DNA of 64,000 bases from Aliishimia ponticola (GTDB lineage: Bacteria > Pseudomonadota > Alphaproteobacteria > Rhodobacterales > Rhodobacteraceae), in NCBI RefSeq assembly GCF_004803475.1, contig NZ_SRKY01000002.1:592854-656853 (forward strand), written 5' to 3'. Made by a program: the position numbers and the translations under genes. This document shows, one piece after another, positions 1 to 8,752 of the stretch (positions are counted from its first letter, which is position 1; each line of letters starts with the position of its first letter). The notes under the pieces were generated by a model that was not told the DNA's origin, did no database searches, and saw only the letters and a list, made by a program, of their open reading frames with translations.

Positions 1-84
1 ATTGACCCTCTCCCGTATGATCCCCCCAGAAACCCCGACGGGAGGTCAACGACAAGGCACCGGCCCTCTTCTCCGGGCTGGTAA
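1..84 (+). CDS. Possible C-terminal end of an unidentified protein (partial)
   Basis: The first frame is open from the window edge to a TAA at 82-84 and gives a proline- and arginine-rich tail ending SSPGW. A strong terminator hairpin begins five bases after this stop, which suggests a plus-strand gene ends here. I do not recognise the protein, and 27 residues are too few to assign a family. It may be a chance open frame, with the terminator serving another transcript. Confidence 0.3.
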   Translation: MDPLPYDPPRNPDGRSTTRHRPSSPGW

Positions 85-88
85 GGAC

Positions 89-118
89 AAAGGGCCTCTC
101 GTTTCGAGAGGCCCTTTT
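89..118 (+). terminator. Rho-independent terminator
   Basis: A 13-bp perfect stem (89-101 with 105-117) closes a TTT loop, and the plus-strand arm ends in a run of T. It would end a plus-strand transcript entering from the left edge. The stem is flanked by A and T runs, so it could work in both directions. Confidence 0.85.
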
Positions 119-566
119 CTGTTTCGGCGCTGGCTTTTGCCTTCGTCGATACCGCCCAAACCGCTGCCCCCAACAGCTCGCTATAACATCTAAGAGTGGG
201 CGAATTGTGGAACTTCGCTGCGTGATACAACAGAGGTCCTCTGAGCGGACAAAGTGTAGAATTCGCTGCGGCGACGCGAATAGCCGCTTTGCCCTGGAAA
301 CGTATCCCGGGTGCTTTGTATGTTTTCACGAAGTGAAATTTACCGCCGTAGCGATAACCGAATGCCCCCTCGGAATGAGCACGTGCTTTTGCACCCATCA
401 TGTGTCGTTGATTTCCGCCTGGCTTGGCGGATGGGCACTCTGATTGCGCGCTACGTTTGGTCTTGTGACAGCAACTGAGGGGGCATTGAGTACGACAGCT
501 GGCCGGGTAACGGCTTGTTGGTCAACGCATGTGCTTGTTCAATCTGGCTTGCGCAGTCCCCAATTT
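119..566. other. Intergenic stretch with no recognisable gene
   Basis: No convincing coding region is seen on either strand; the short open frames lack a ribosome-binding site and any family resemblance. The base composition is less GC-rich than the flanking core genes. Positions 245-293 resemble a degenerate sequence seen again at 1971-2010 (GCGGAC, then GCTGCGG, then CGAAT followed by GCNGCT). A short hairpin CCGCC-tggctt-GGCGG lies near 417-432. I see nothing else. Confidence 0.5.
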
Positions 567-1760
567 TCAGACCTTTTCGTGCCGTGCGCCCGCCCGTCTT
601 GAGCCCGGTTCGGAGCGCTGCGCGATGGCTTCGGCAAGAGCGTGCCCGCAGGGGTTCTGAAGCGGCAGGATGTCAACCAAGGTCCGCGCGTTTTTCTTGT
701 GCCGTGACACCATTTGACGCGCCTCGCGCCCGCTTACGAGCGCGCGACAAGGCTTTGGTGCGAAGTCGAGTTCACGGACCTCAGGAAACAATTTTTGAAT
801 TTCGGTGCGCGCGCAGAATCCAACGCAATTCAGCGCTTCTGGCCCAAGGTACAGGCTTTCTGTTTCGGCATTGTTTGCGAAGAGAATTTCGTGTTGGTCA
901 AATAACACGTGATAATAGGCGACGCTGTTCTTAGGCGGACATATGTCTATTCCTTCAATCCCACAAAGGTGCTTTGCCGCCACAAGCACCTCGGTTTCGG
1001 CAAACATACGATGCGCGATTTTCGACCGGATTAGGATGCGGTGTTGCGGGGACACGCACAAATCCTGCGCGGGGCTTTCCGGGCCAAGGGCCCCGGTGCG
1101 GATGCGGACGGGGCGCAAGTCCTTGCACCCGTTAAGTTGCTCGACAGTCAGGTGCTTGCACCCGATCCACCGGATGGGCTGAAGCCCATTGTCTTTGGTG
1201 GCCACAAGATCATCGGTTTGCAGGTGTTCAACGGGTGTGTTGCCATAGGCGGTTTTGATCAATGTCCCGGCGGTAAAACAGACAAAGCCGACATCCTCCA
1301 TATAATAGCTGCCGCCGGGTTGGAAACCACTGTTGCCTGCGTTGTCGCTGGTTTGTTGAACACCCGTAATCTCAATGGATTGGAGACGGGTTCCATCCGG
1401 AATGCGGTCCAGAAAATCCGTGAGGAAAACATCGCCATCCTGGGTTTGAAAACCGACAACCCAGCTTGTACGTGTCGATCCGTCATTCAGCACCATCGTG
1501 TAATCGACAATCATCGCAACATCGACAATGGAACCGTTTATTGTATCTGTGCTGCCACTGACGTGATCAGCCCGGATGGTCCCATCATCATTTGTGTCAT
1601 CCAAGACCGCGTCAACGACGTTGGCATTTGCCTCCACACCACTGAGCGTGGAGCCGACAAGATCAGAGGCATCCTCGAAATTGCTGTCAGATTCATTTGT
1701 GTCAAATTGACTGAAGTTGCCGAGGAAAATGACCTTTCCAGTGTTCGGGACGATAGTCAT
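567..1760 (-). CDS. Hint-domain protein
   Basis: 397 residues. Residues 1-155 are an acidic, Asn/Asp-rich region (TNESDSNFED, DDTNDDGTIRAD) without a recognised domain. From Cys161, in VCFTAGTLIKTA, the sequence follows the Hedgehog/intein (Hint) fold: a start-of-domain Cys, a hydrophobic TPVEHLQTDDLV strand, and an SPQHRILI block near residue 240. Roseobacters often carry such stand-alone Hint proteins; their role is unclear, and they are usually thought to be secreted or self-processed. No classical signal peptide is seen. The ATG is preceded by AAAAGGA on the minus strand. The C-terminal 60 residues are basic and do not resemble an extein. Family call is firm; function is unknown. Confidence 0.85.
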   Translation of the reverse strand: MTIVPNTGKVIFLGNFSQFDTNESDSNFEDASDLVGSTLSGVEANANVVDAVLDDTNDDGTIRADHVSGSTDTINGSIVDVAMIVDYTMVLNDGSTRTSWVVGFQTQDGDVFLTDFLDRIPDGTRLQSIEITGVQQTSDNAGNSGFQPGGSYYMEDVGFVCFTAGTLIKTAYGNTPVEHLQTDDLVATKDNGLQPIRWIGCKHLTVEQLNGCKDLRPVRIRTGALGPESPAQDLCVSPQHRILIRSKIAHRMFAETEVLVAAKHLCGIEGIDICPPKNSVAYYHVLFDQHEILFANNAETESLYLGPEALNCVGFCARTEIQKLFPEVRELDFAPKPCRALVSGREARQMVSRHKKNARTLVDILPLQNPCGHALAEAIAQRSEPGSRRAGARHEKV

Positions 1761-2353
1761 GTTGAAATCCTTTTCGTCGAGACCGATCGGCCCAACAAAC
1801 TGACACTATCTGCCTTTAAATAGGTTTAACTTTGATCTGGACCGGCACAGATATTCGGTTCTGAGAGCCTTCCGGGGTGTCGTGATAACCTTCAGTTACA
1901 ACACGGCCCATCTGTTGAATGCAGGCATTCCTTCGCGGCGCGGCGCAGCATCGGTCCCTTCGGGCTCGATGCGGACTTTAGCTGCGGTCGGTTCGAATGG
2001 CGGCTAAGGGAAAGCTGCATTGCGGCGAGGAGATACGAGCACAGGGTCCGCTCTGGGCCGTCAGCGACCACCTGACTTGTGCTACCCCAACATGATGCTG
2101 CGAAACGAAGAACGGTTACTGTGAGCCCGTATTATCGGATGCTGCACCGCTTCGATGCCAGCTTAGGGCAGATTGCGAGTGGGTTGCCGGTGCTGCAACA
2201 ATCTCATCTCGTGCGGCGATATTGTTCGAGGTTGCCATATGGTGCCTTAATTTTACCTCAAATTTGGCGAGGATTTGCTGAGTTGATTTGCAGTAATTTG
2301 TCTTCGTATCCACATGAGCGAAGTTTTTCGCATCATTTAAAAGGCTGTAACTA
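1761..2353. other. Intergenic region between the Hint and VPLPA-CTERM genes
   Basis: The outward-facing promoters of the two flanking genes should lie here, but I cannot point to a reliable -35/-10 pair. No gene is supported. Positions 1971-2010 resemble the degenerate repeat at 245-293. The last 120 bases are AT-rich and lead into the GTG start at 2354, with an AAAAGG ribosome-binding site just upstream. Confidence 0.5.
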
Positions 2354-3037
2354 GTGAGAAAACTGTTTATTCCTGCGCTGACAGCGCTTGGGCTCTCTTC
2401 CGGTGCCCTGCATGCCGCATCCATGACTGTGAACTACCAAAAGTCCGGAAATCCTTTCGGGAACGAAGGTCTGTATCTGCCGGTCACAATAGATTCCGAA
2501 GTCTATGACGGGACGTTCAATGCTGGTGGCTTTGCCATGACCAGCGAACCTTTAGGAGAGTTTTTCGCCTTCTGCATCGAAGTCACTCAGGCTCTCCGCA
2601 ATGGCGCAACATATGAGAGCGTATCGAATCCGTTTACTGACGCGGTGCTCGCTAATATCGAGGGCCTGTTCAACAGCGCCTACGATAATGTAACCGATAA
2701 AGTAACCTCTGCTGCCTTTCAGGTCGCCATGTGGGAAATCGTCGAGGACACAGCGACAGGCTTTGACCTGAGCGCCGGCGCGTTCTCGGCTATCGATGCA
2801 AGTACGTTCAGCGGGTCTGTCATCGACACGGCGCAGGGCTTTTTGGACGGTCTGGCAACTGCACCTACTGGTCTGTTTGAGGTGAACTATCTGTTAAGCC
2901 CAACCTCGCAAGACCTTGTGACAGCACAACGCGTCACCCCGCCAGCGGCAGTGCCAGTCCCCGCAAGTGGCCTTTTGCTGCTGTCTGCCGGTGTTTTCCT
3001 CGCGTCTCGGCGTCGGAACACTAAACCTGTTTCCTGA
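2354..3037 (+). CDS. Secreted VPLPA-CTERM sorting-domain protein with a thioester-domain-like core
   Basis: 227 residues from a GTG start. A signal peptide (MRKLFIPALTALGLSSGALHA) ends near residue 21. The core holds FAFCIEVTQAL (about residues 72-82) and later AAFQVAMWEIVED, a Cys...Gln/Trp pattern like Cys-Gln thioester domains that bind surfaces covalently; this resemblance is by eye only. The C-terminus is VPVPASGLLLLSAGVF followed by SRRR: an exosortase sorting tail with recognition motif, membrane helix and arginine cluster. The mature protein is probably cleaved and attached at the cell surface. It stands alone between the Hint gene and the convergent fatty-acid operon. Confidence 0.85.
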   Translation: MRKLFIPALTALGLSSGALHAASMTVNYQKSGNPFGNEGLYLPVTIDSEVYDGTFNAGGFAMTSEPLGEFFAFCIEVTQALRNGATYESVSNPFTDAVLANIEGLFNSAYDNVTDKVTSAAFQVAMWEIVEDTATGFDLSAGAFSAIDASTFSGSVIDTAQGFLDGLATAPTGLFEVNYLLSPTSQDLVTAQRVTPPAAVPVPASGLLLLSAGVFLASRRRNTKPVS

Positions 3038-3329
3038 AAATCTGCTGCGCGCGAAAATTGGACGCTTCAGTCTTTGCGGTATCACTCAACATCTATGAAC
3101 AAGACACAGATGAAGAGCTTGCTACCCATGCAAAGACTACGGACCATTTCTCGCGCGGCGGATGACCGGAAAGCGGGCTGCAACCGCAGCATCTTGGGCG
3201 ACAGGTGAGCGGCAAGCCATGGGCGGTTCGGTCGTGCTCGGCAGGCGTGATGCATTATAGCTCCCCTGATCGTGCGCTCTGAACGCTCATCGCCCTCTGA
3301 TCGCTTAACGCGCTACAGACCGCATCAAT
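3038..3329. other. Intergenic region, no firm gene
   Basis: This separates the plus-strand VPLPA-CTERM gene from the terminator of the minus-strand fadJ unit. A 37-codon open frame starts at 3096 (MNKTQMKSLL...), but it has no convincing ribosome-binding site and no family resemblance, so I do not call it a gene. Confidence 0.4.
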
Positions 3330-3363
3330 AAAAAAGGCCCCGCAGCGATTGCGGGGCCTTTGG
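3330..3363 (-). terminator. Rho-independent terminator of the fadJ operon
   Basis: The stem pairs 3333-3343 with 3351-3361 (AAAGGCCCCGC/GCGGGGCCTTT). On the minus strand it is followed by a T run, as expected for an intrinsic terminator. It lies 18 bases past the stop codon of the FadJ-type gene. Confidence 0.9.
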
Positions 3364-3380
3364 TTTCAAAGGGGGCCGGT

Positions 3381-5579
3381 TCAGGCGGCTTGGGCCTGCG
3401 GGGCGAAACGCTCGTAGAAGGATTGGCCTTTTTCGGCCATTTCGCGCAGCAGGGCGGGGCATTTGAAGCGCTCGCCGAACTTGGCTTCCAGCTCGTCGCA
3501 GCGGGCGGCAGCATATTCCGCGCCGATAATGTCGAGCCAGCTGAACGGGCCGCCGGACCACGGGGCAAAGCCCCAGCCTAGGATCGCGCCCACATCGCCT
3601 TCGCGGATGTCTTCGACCACGCCTTCTTCCAGCGCGCGCACCGCTTCGAGAACTTGCGCGAACATCAGGCGGTGCTGCACTTCGATCAGGTCGGGCTGTT
3701 CATCGGCCAGCGGGTATTTCTCTTGCAGGCCTTTCCAGTAATCCTGACGCTTGCCCTTTTCGTCGTAGTTGAAGTAGCCCGCCTTGGATTTACGGCCCAG
3801 ACGCCCTTGCTCTTCCATCCAGACGATCAGGTTGTCGGCTTCGCTGTCGGGATAGGCATTGCCCATCGCGGCTTTGGTCGCCTTCATGATCTTCACGGCA
3901 AGGTCGATGGAGGTTTCATCGCCCAGTTGCACCGGCCCCACGGGGAAGCCCAGTTGCTCTGCCGCGTGATCGATCAGCCAGGGCGCGACGCCTTCGGTGA
4001 TCATCCGCGTGGCTTCGTTGCCATAGGGGATGATGCAGCGGTTGGCGTAGAAGAAGCGCGCGTCGTTGACCACGATCGGCGTCTTGCGGATCTGGCGCAC
4101 GTAGTCGAGCGCCTTTGCCACAGCGCGGTCGCCGGTTGCGTTGCCCTTGATGATCTCCACCAGCAGCATCCGCTCCACGGGGGAGAAGAAGTGAATGCCG
4201 ATGAATTGCTCGGGCCGGACCGATGCGGTGGCCAGCGACGTGATCGGCAGGGTGGAGGTGTTGGAAGCAAAGATGCAGTCTTCGGGGATGATCGCCTCGA
4301 CCTTCTTGGTCATCTCCGCCTTGACGGCCGGGTCTTCGAACACGGCTTCGATGATCAGGTCACAGCCTTTGAGCTGATCCAGATCGGGGGTCGCGGTGAT
4401 CCGGGACAGCAGCGCCTCTTTCTTCTCCGGCGTGGCTTTGCCGCGCTTGATGCCCTTGTCCATGAAGGTTTCGGAATAGGCCTTGCCCTTGTCCGCTGCC
4501 GCTTGGTCACGGTCGACCAGCACGACTTCGATCCCCGCTTGGGCCGATACCAGTGCGATCCCCGCACCCATCATGCCCGCGCCCAGAACGCCGACTTTCT
4601 TGACGGTCTGATCCGCGACGCCTTCGGGACGTACCGCGCCTTTTTCCAGCGCTTCCTTGTTCACGAAGAGAGAGCGCATCATCGCGCCCGAGGAAGGGTT
4701 CATCAGGACCGAGGTGAACCAGCGTGCTTCGATCTTCAGCGCCGTGTCGAAGGGCACCAGCGCGCCTTCATAGACTGCGGACAGCAGGGCCTTGGGGGCC
4801 GGGAAGGCGCCTTTGGTCTTGCCATGCACCATCGCGTTTGCGCCCACGAAGGTCATGAAGCCCGCCGGGTGGTAAGGCGCGCCGCCGGGCATCTTGTAGC
4901 CTTTGGCGTCCCACGGTTTGACGATATCCGCATCGGTGGCGTTCAGCACCCATTCCTTGGCGGCGGCAAGCGGGTCTTCGACGACCTCGTCGATCAACTG
5001 GCCCTTGGCTTTGTCGGGGGATACCATCTTGCCTTCCAGCAGGAAGGAGGACGCGCCCATCGCGCCCAGCTTGCGGACCAACCGCGTGGTGCCGCCCGCG
5101 CCGGGGAAGATCCCCACAAGGATTTCCGGCAGGCCCAGCTTGGCCTTGGGATTGTTGGCGCAGAAGGTGCGGTGGCAGGCGAGGGGCAGTTCCAGACCGA
5201 TCCCCGCAGCCGTGCCGGGCAGCGCCGCTGCAATCGGCTTGCCGCCCTTCAGCGTTTTGGGGTCCATGCCCGCGCGTTCGATTTTCCGCAGCAGCGCGTG
5301 CATCTGCATGATGCCGTCAAAGAGGCCCTGCGCCGGGTTGTCGCCCGCGTCCTCTTTCATCTTCGCCAGCAGCGTCAGGTCCATGCCGCCAGCAAAGCTG
5401 TCCGGCTTGCCGGAGGTGATGACGATCCCCTTCACGGCATCATCCGCCAGCGCATCGTCAATCGATGCCTCCAGTTCCTGAAGCCCCTGAAGCCGCATGA
5501 CGTTCATGGACTTGTCAGGCACGTCCCACGTGATGATCGCGACGCCGTCGTCGCCCTTTGTCAAAGTGAATTCGGCCAT
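3381..5579 (-). CDS. fadJ: FadJ-type enoyl-CoA hydratase / 3-hydroxyacyl-CoA dehydrogenase
   Basis: 732 residues, the length of the bifunctional alpha subunit. Residues 1-190 are a crotonase domain with the oxyanion and acid signatures GTAAGIGLELPLACH (to Glu130) and PEILVGIFPGAGG (Glu152). Residues 328-510 are the NAD-binding 3-hydroxyacyl-CoA dehydrogenase domain with GAGMMGAG at 333-340, then ASNTSTLPI and the catalytic-His block GIHFFSPVERM. The C-terminal helical domain follows. It hydrates and oxidises acyl-CoA intermediates of beta-oxidation in the cytoplasm, handing 3-ketoacyl-CoA to the upstream thiolase. The start overlaps the preceding gene by 19 bases, which suggests translational coupling. 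A terminator follows the stop. Confidence 0.95.
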   Translation of the reverse strand: MAEFTLTKGDDGVAIITWDVPDKSMNVMRLQGLQELEASIDDALADDAVKGIVITSGKPDSFAGGMDLTLLAKMKEDAGDNPAQGLFDGIMQMHALLRKIERAGMDPKTLKGGKPIAAALPGTAAGIGLELPLACHRTFCANNPKAKLGLPEILVGIFPGAGGTTRLVRKLGAMGASSFLLEGKMVSPDKAKGQLIDEVVEDPLAAAKEWVLNATDADIVKPWDAKGYKMPGGAPYHPAGFMTFVGANAMVHGKTKGAFPAPKALLSAVYEGALVPFDTALKIEARWFTSVLMNPSSGAMMRSLFVNKEALEKGAVRPEGVADQTVKKVGVLGAGMMGAGIALVSAQAGIEVVLVDRDQAAADKGKAYSETFMDKGIKRGKATPEKKEALLSRITATPDLDQLKGCDLIIEAVFEDPAVKAEMTKKVEAIIPEDCIFASNTSTLPITSLATASVRPEQFIGIHFFSPVERMLLVEIIKGNATGDRAVAKALDYVRQIRKTPIVVNDARFFYANRCIIPYGNEATRMITEGVAPWLIDHAAEQLGFPVGPVQLGDETSIDLAVKIMKATKAAMGNAYPDSEADNLIVWMEEQGRLGRKSKAGYFNYDEKGKRQDYWKGLQEKYPLADEQPDLIEVQHRLMFAQVLEAVRALEEGVVEDIREGDVGAILGWGFAPWSGGPFSWLDIIGAEYAAARCDELEAKFGERFKCPALLREMAEKGQSFYERFAPQAQAA

Positions 5580-6517
5580 TGCTTGGTCCTCTTTTGTATT
5601 TCGCGATGTGTGATGAGGTCGCTTACGGCGACCGGTTTTGTCTTTGGAAAATTCGCGTTCCGGATCGAGTTCGTCACAGAGCGCACGCGCCAGTCCCGGC
5701 CTTTGCGTTCCAGGATCATGCGCGATCGGATCGGCTCAAGCCGCTCTTCGCCCTTCGAGAAGAACCGCGCCACATGGTATCCGCAAAGCTGCGTGGCGCT
5801 GAGGAACGTGGCGTCCTCCGCGTCCCGGCGGAACTCGTCGATACCGTTCTCCACCATGTATTCGTGGATGCAGGCGACGACCGCGCCCAAAGACTCTTCT
5901 GTCTCGAACACGGTATCGTCCACGCGGGTATGCGATGTCAGCGGCAGATGGCACAGCGCAGCATAGCTTTTCACGTCATTCGCCATGTTGGCCTGGCTCA
6001 GACGGTCAAGGAAGCTTTGGTAGATTGCCAGCGGTTCCACCGGCCCGCTGCGCGCATCGGGTTCGTTCGGGCCTCTTGGCAAGGCGCGGTCCTCATCGAC
6101 ACGCAGCAGCGAGATCGGCCAGTCGCTGTGACGCAACACGGTTTCCACCTCGGCCTGCTTCCAATCGGTGCCGTGCCGTTGCAGCACGATACGCGACTTG
6201 AAGCGCGGCAGGCTCAGCTTGCCGTTCCGCAGCGGGTAAATCGTGTGATACCCTTGGATGTGGTTCTCCCCCAGAAATTCCGCGTGGGCCACCAATCGGA
6301 CAAGCTCTTTCACGCCATTGGCGCGCAGGGCCGTCGCGTAGGACTCATGGCCCTGGCGCAGATCTTCTGGCGTTTCGATCAGAACCCGCATGTCGGGGCT
6401 TTTATGCAGGTAGGGCAGCGCCACATGCCGGGGCAGATCGGACATGTCGCCGGACATGATGATCTCCCCCGTGGCATCCAGCCAATCCTGATAGATATCT
6501 GCTGCGCTTACCTGCAT
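5561..6517 (-). CDS. Tandem NTF2/SnoaL-like protein in the beta-oxidation operon
   Basis: 318 residues from ATG 6517 (MQVSAADIYQDW). The frame stays open upstream, but that part overlaps the thiolase. Two halves resemble each other: IYQDWLDATGEIIMSGD... ending RIVLQRHGTDWKQAEV, and IYQSFLDRLSQANMAND... ending RMILERKGRDWRVRSV. Each has the helix-then-sheet pattern of small NTF2-like domains, so this appears to be an internal duplication. No catalytic residues are evident. It begins 16 bases after the thiolase and overlaps fadJ, so a role linked to fatty-acid oxidation is likely but not shown. The fold assignment is by eye. Confidence 0.7.
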   Translation of the reverse strand: MQVSAADIYQDWLDATGEIIMSGDMSDLPRHVALPYLHKSPDMRVLIETPEDLRQGHESYATALRANGVKELVRLVAHAEFLGENHIQGYHTIYPLRNGKLSLPRFKSRIVLQRHGTDWKQAEVETVLRHSDWPISLLRVDEDRALPRGPNEPDARSGPVEPLAIYQSFLDRLSQANMANDVKSYAALCHLPLTSHTRVDDTVFETEESLGAVVACIHEYMVENGIDEFRRDAEDATFLSATQLCGYHVARFFSKGEERLEPIRSRMILERKGRDWRVRSVTNSIRNANFPKTKPVAVSDLITHREIQKRTKQWPNSL

Positions 6518-6533
6518 GGCCCCGAACCGGTCC

Positions 6534-7745
6534 TTAGACCCGCTCGATGATCGTAGCGGCGCCCATGCCCGACGCAACGCAAAGCGTGGCCAGACCGGTT
6601 TCCTTGTCCTGACGTTCCAATTCGTCAAGCAGGGTGCCGATGATGATCGCGCCGGTCGCGCCCAGCGGGTGACCCATCGCGATGGAGCCGCCGTTCACGT
6701 TCACCTTGGCCGGATCGACGTCGAACGCCTGCTGGAAACGCAGCACGACGGATGCGAAGGCTTCGTTGACCTCGAACAGGTCCAGATCAGAGATCGCCAT
6801 GCCGTTATCGGCCAGGATCTTCTCGGTCACGGGAACCGGGCCGGTCAGCATGATGGTCGGATCGGTGCCGATCTTTGCCGTCGCGCGGATGCGGGCGCGG
6901 GGCTTCAGGCCGTATTTCTCACCGAATTCCTTGTTGCCGATCAGCACGGCGGCGGAACCGTCCACGATCCCGGACGAGTTGCCCGCGTGGTGGATGTGAT
7001 TGATCTTTTCCAGATGCGGGTACTTCATCAGCGCGATGTGGTCGAAGCCGGGCATCATCTCGCCCATTTGCTGGAACGAGGGGTTCAGCGCGCCAAGGCT
7101 TTGCATATCGGTCTGCGGGCGCATGTATTCGTCGTGGGACAGGATATCGAGCCCGTTTTGATCCTTCACCGTCACCACGGATTTGGAGAAACGGCCAGCG
7201 TCCCATGCCTCTTTTGCGCGGCGTTGCGATTCAACGGCCAGCGCATCGGCCTCATCGCGCGAGAACCCGTATTCGGTCGCGATGATGTCGGCAGAAATGC
7301 CCTGCGGCACGAAGTAGCTGCCCAGAGCCACGGTCGGATCGGCTGCCACGGCGGCCCCGTCAGAGCCCATGGCCACACGGCCCATCATTTCCACGCCGCC
7401 TGCGATATAGGCTTCGCCCGCACCGCCGCGCACCTGGTTGGCGGCAAGGTTCACCGCTTCCATGCCGGAGGCGCAGAACCGGTTGATGGCAAGGCCGGGA
7501 ATGGATTCGTCAAGATCGGATGCCAGAACAGCCGTCCGTGCAAGGCAGCCGCCCTGTTCCATGACCTGCGTGGCATTGCCCCAGATCACGTCTTCGACCG
7601 CGTGGCCTTCGAGATTGTTCCGCTCTTTGATCGCGTTCAGCATCAGCGCCGACAGCCGAACCGAGGTCAGCTCGTGCAGGGCGCCGTCCTTGCGGCCTTT
7701 GCCGCGCGGCGAGCGCACGGCGTCATAGATATATGCGTCTGTCAT
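6534..7745 (-). CDS. Acetyl-CoA C-acyltransferase (thiolase)
   Basis: 403 residues, normal thiolase length. The nucleophile is Cys91 in NRFCASGMEAVN. The C-terminal half has the GGSIAMGHPLGATGA His block and the second catalytic Cys389 in LCVASGMGAA. It cleaves 3-ketoacyl-CoA with CoA in the last step of beta-oxidation. It is followed after 16 bases by the NTF2-like gene and then fadJ, so the hydratase/dehydrogenase and thiolase are made together. It corresponds to FadI/FadA, but chain-length range cannot be read from sequence. Confidence 0.95.
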   Translation of the reverse strand: MTDAYIYDAVRSPRGKGRKDGALHELTSVRLSALMLNAIKERNNLEGHAVEDVIWGNATQVMEQGGCLARTAVLASDLDESIPGLAINRFCASGMEAVNLAANQVRGGAGEAYIAGGVEMMGRVAMGSDGAAVAADPTVALGSYFVPQGISADIIATEYGFSRDEADALAVESQRRAKEAWDAGRFSKSVVTVKDQNGLDILSHDEYMRPQTDMQSLGALNPSFQQMGEMMPGFDHIALMKYPHLEKINHIHHAGNSSGIVDGSAAVLIGNKEFGEKYGLKPRARIRATAKIGTDPTIMLTGPVPVTEKILADNGMAISDLDLFEVNEAFASVVLRFQQAFDVDPAKVNVNGGSIAMGHPLGATGAIIIGTLLDELERQDKETGLATLCVASGMGAATIIERV

Positions 7746-7979
7746 GTGTTGGGTCCTCTCTTCAGGAATGCATTCAACGGGGCACGGGGCGCTTGGCCCC
7801 TGTGTGTGCCGGGTTGTTTCGGTCGGTGTCGCATGTGGGCCAAAGGCCGTTTGCGACGGTGTTTCGGATGTGACTGGCGCGGCGCAAGCGCGGGCCGGCG
7901 CTGCCGCCGGGACGTTCCGGCATTGGCACGGGCGCAGGCACCGGCAGGGGCCAGAGGGTGGTCCGCCGCGCAGTCACGG

Positions 7980-8612
7980 TCAGGCGCGATCCGCCGGAGA
8001 CCCCGGCATCAGATCATAGGGATGTTTCCATCCGGGCAGGCCGGAAATCGCATCCAGCCAGCGGTCGACATTGGGCCAGTCCGCCCGGTCAAAGCCGAAC
8101 GGCTCCGGGTAAAACAGGTAACCGCAGCAGGAGAAATCCGCATTGGTGGGCTGATTGCCGACAATCCAGGTCCGGTCTTCGAGATGCCGGTTCAGCGTGT
8201 CATAGGCGGCCTTGAGACGGCCTTGCGAAAAGGCGATCACCTCGGCCGGGCGTTTGTCTTCCGGCAGGAAGTTCATCAGGAACCGCGTCATGCCCGCGAC
8301 CGAGCTTAGCTTGTGATTGTCCCACATCACCCAGCGCAGCACGTCATAGCGGGTGTTTTCGTCACCGCCGAATTTGCCGGTCTTGTCGGTGATATATTGC
8401 TGGATCACGCCCGATTGGCTAAGCCGCAGGTCGCCGTCGATCAGCACCGGCGCTTCGCCCATCACGTTGTCTTCGCGATAGGCCGGGCTGCGGGTTTCGC
8501 CGCCGAAGAAATCGACTTTCACCGGCTCCCAGTCCAGACCGGAAAGTTCCAGCGGAAGTGCCGCCTTGTAACTGTTCCCGGATTCTCCGAAGCAAAGCAG
8601 TTTAACCGTCAT
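7980..8612 (-). CDS. Glutathione S-transferase family protein
   Basis: 210 residues. The N-terminal thioredoxin-like half has the GST features LCFGESGNSYKAALPLELSG and a glutathione-site EAPVLIDGDLRLSQSGVIQQYI (the conserved Pro-Val and Gln-Ser). The C-terminal half is helical, with TNADFSCCGYLFYPEPFGFD. It should conjugate or reduce electrophiles with glutathione in the cytoplasm. It sits between the acyl-CoA dehydrogenase and thiolase genes with 140- and 234-base gaps, so it may be transcribed separately. A GGAG ribosome-binding site precedes the ATG. The substrate is unknown. Confidence 0.9.
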   Translation of the reverse strand: MTVKLLCFGESGNSYKAALPLELSGLDWEPVKVDFFGGETRSPAYREDNVMGEAPVLIDGDLRLSQSGVIQQYITDKTGKFGGDENTRYDVLRWVMWDNHKLSSVAGMTRFLMNFLPEDKRPAEVIAFSQGRLKAAYDTLNRHLEDRTWIVGNQPTNADFSCCGYLFYPEPFGFDRADWPNVDRWLDAISGLPGWKHPYDLMPGSPADRA

Positions 8613-8752
8613 CGTGATCTCCTATCGCAATTCCACTGATCGCAGCGCCCCGTCGCCCAGTTGCTTGCCGCCGGGTGCGCGTCGCGCAGCGCGGCGGAAC
8701 AGGCTGGAAGGGGCGGGCGTGTCTCATTCGTTTGGCTCCTGCGCAGCGATGA

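Noticed and set aside
3654..5966. A 770-codon open frame on the plus strand opposite fadJ
   Set aside because: It is the mirror of the GC-rich fadJ and NTF2-like genes; its translation is His/Arg/Gly-rich and matches no family, while the minus strand has full enzyme motifs.
6516..8309. A 597-codon plus-strand frame opposite the thiolase and GST
   Set aside because: It is an antisense frame to firm genes, with no ribosome-binding site and no family resemblance.
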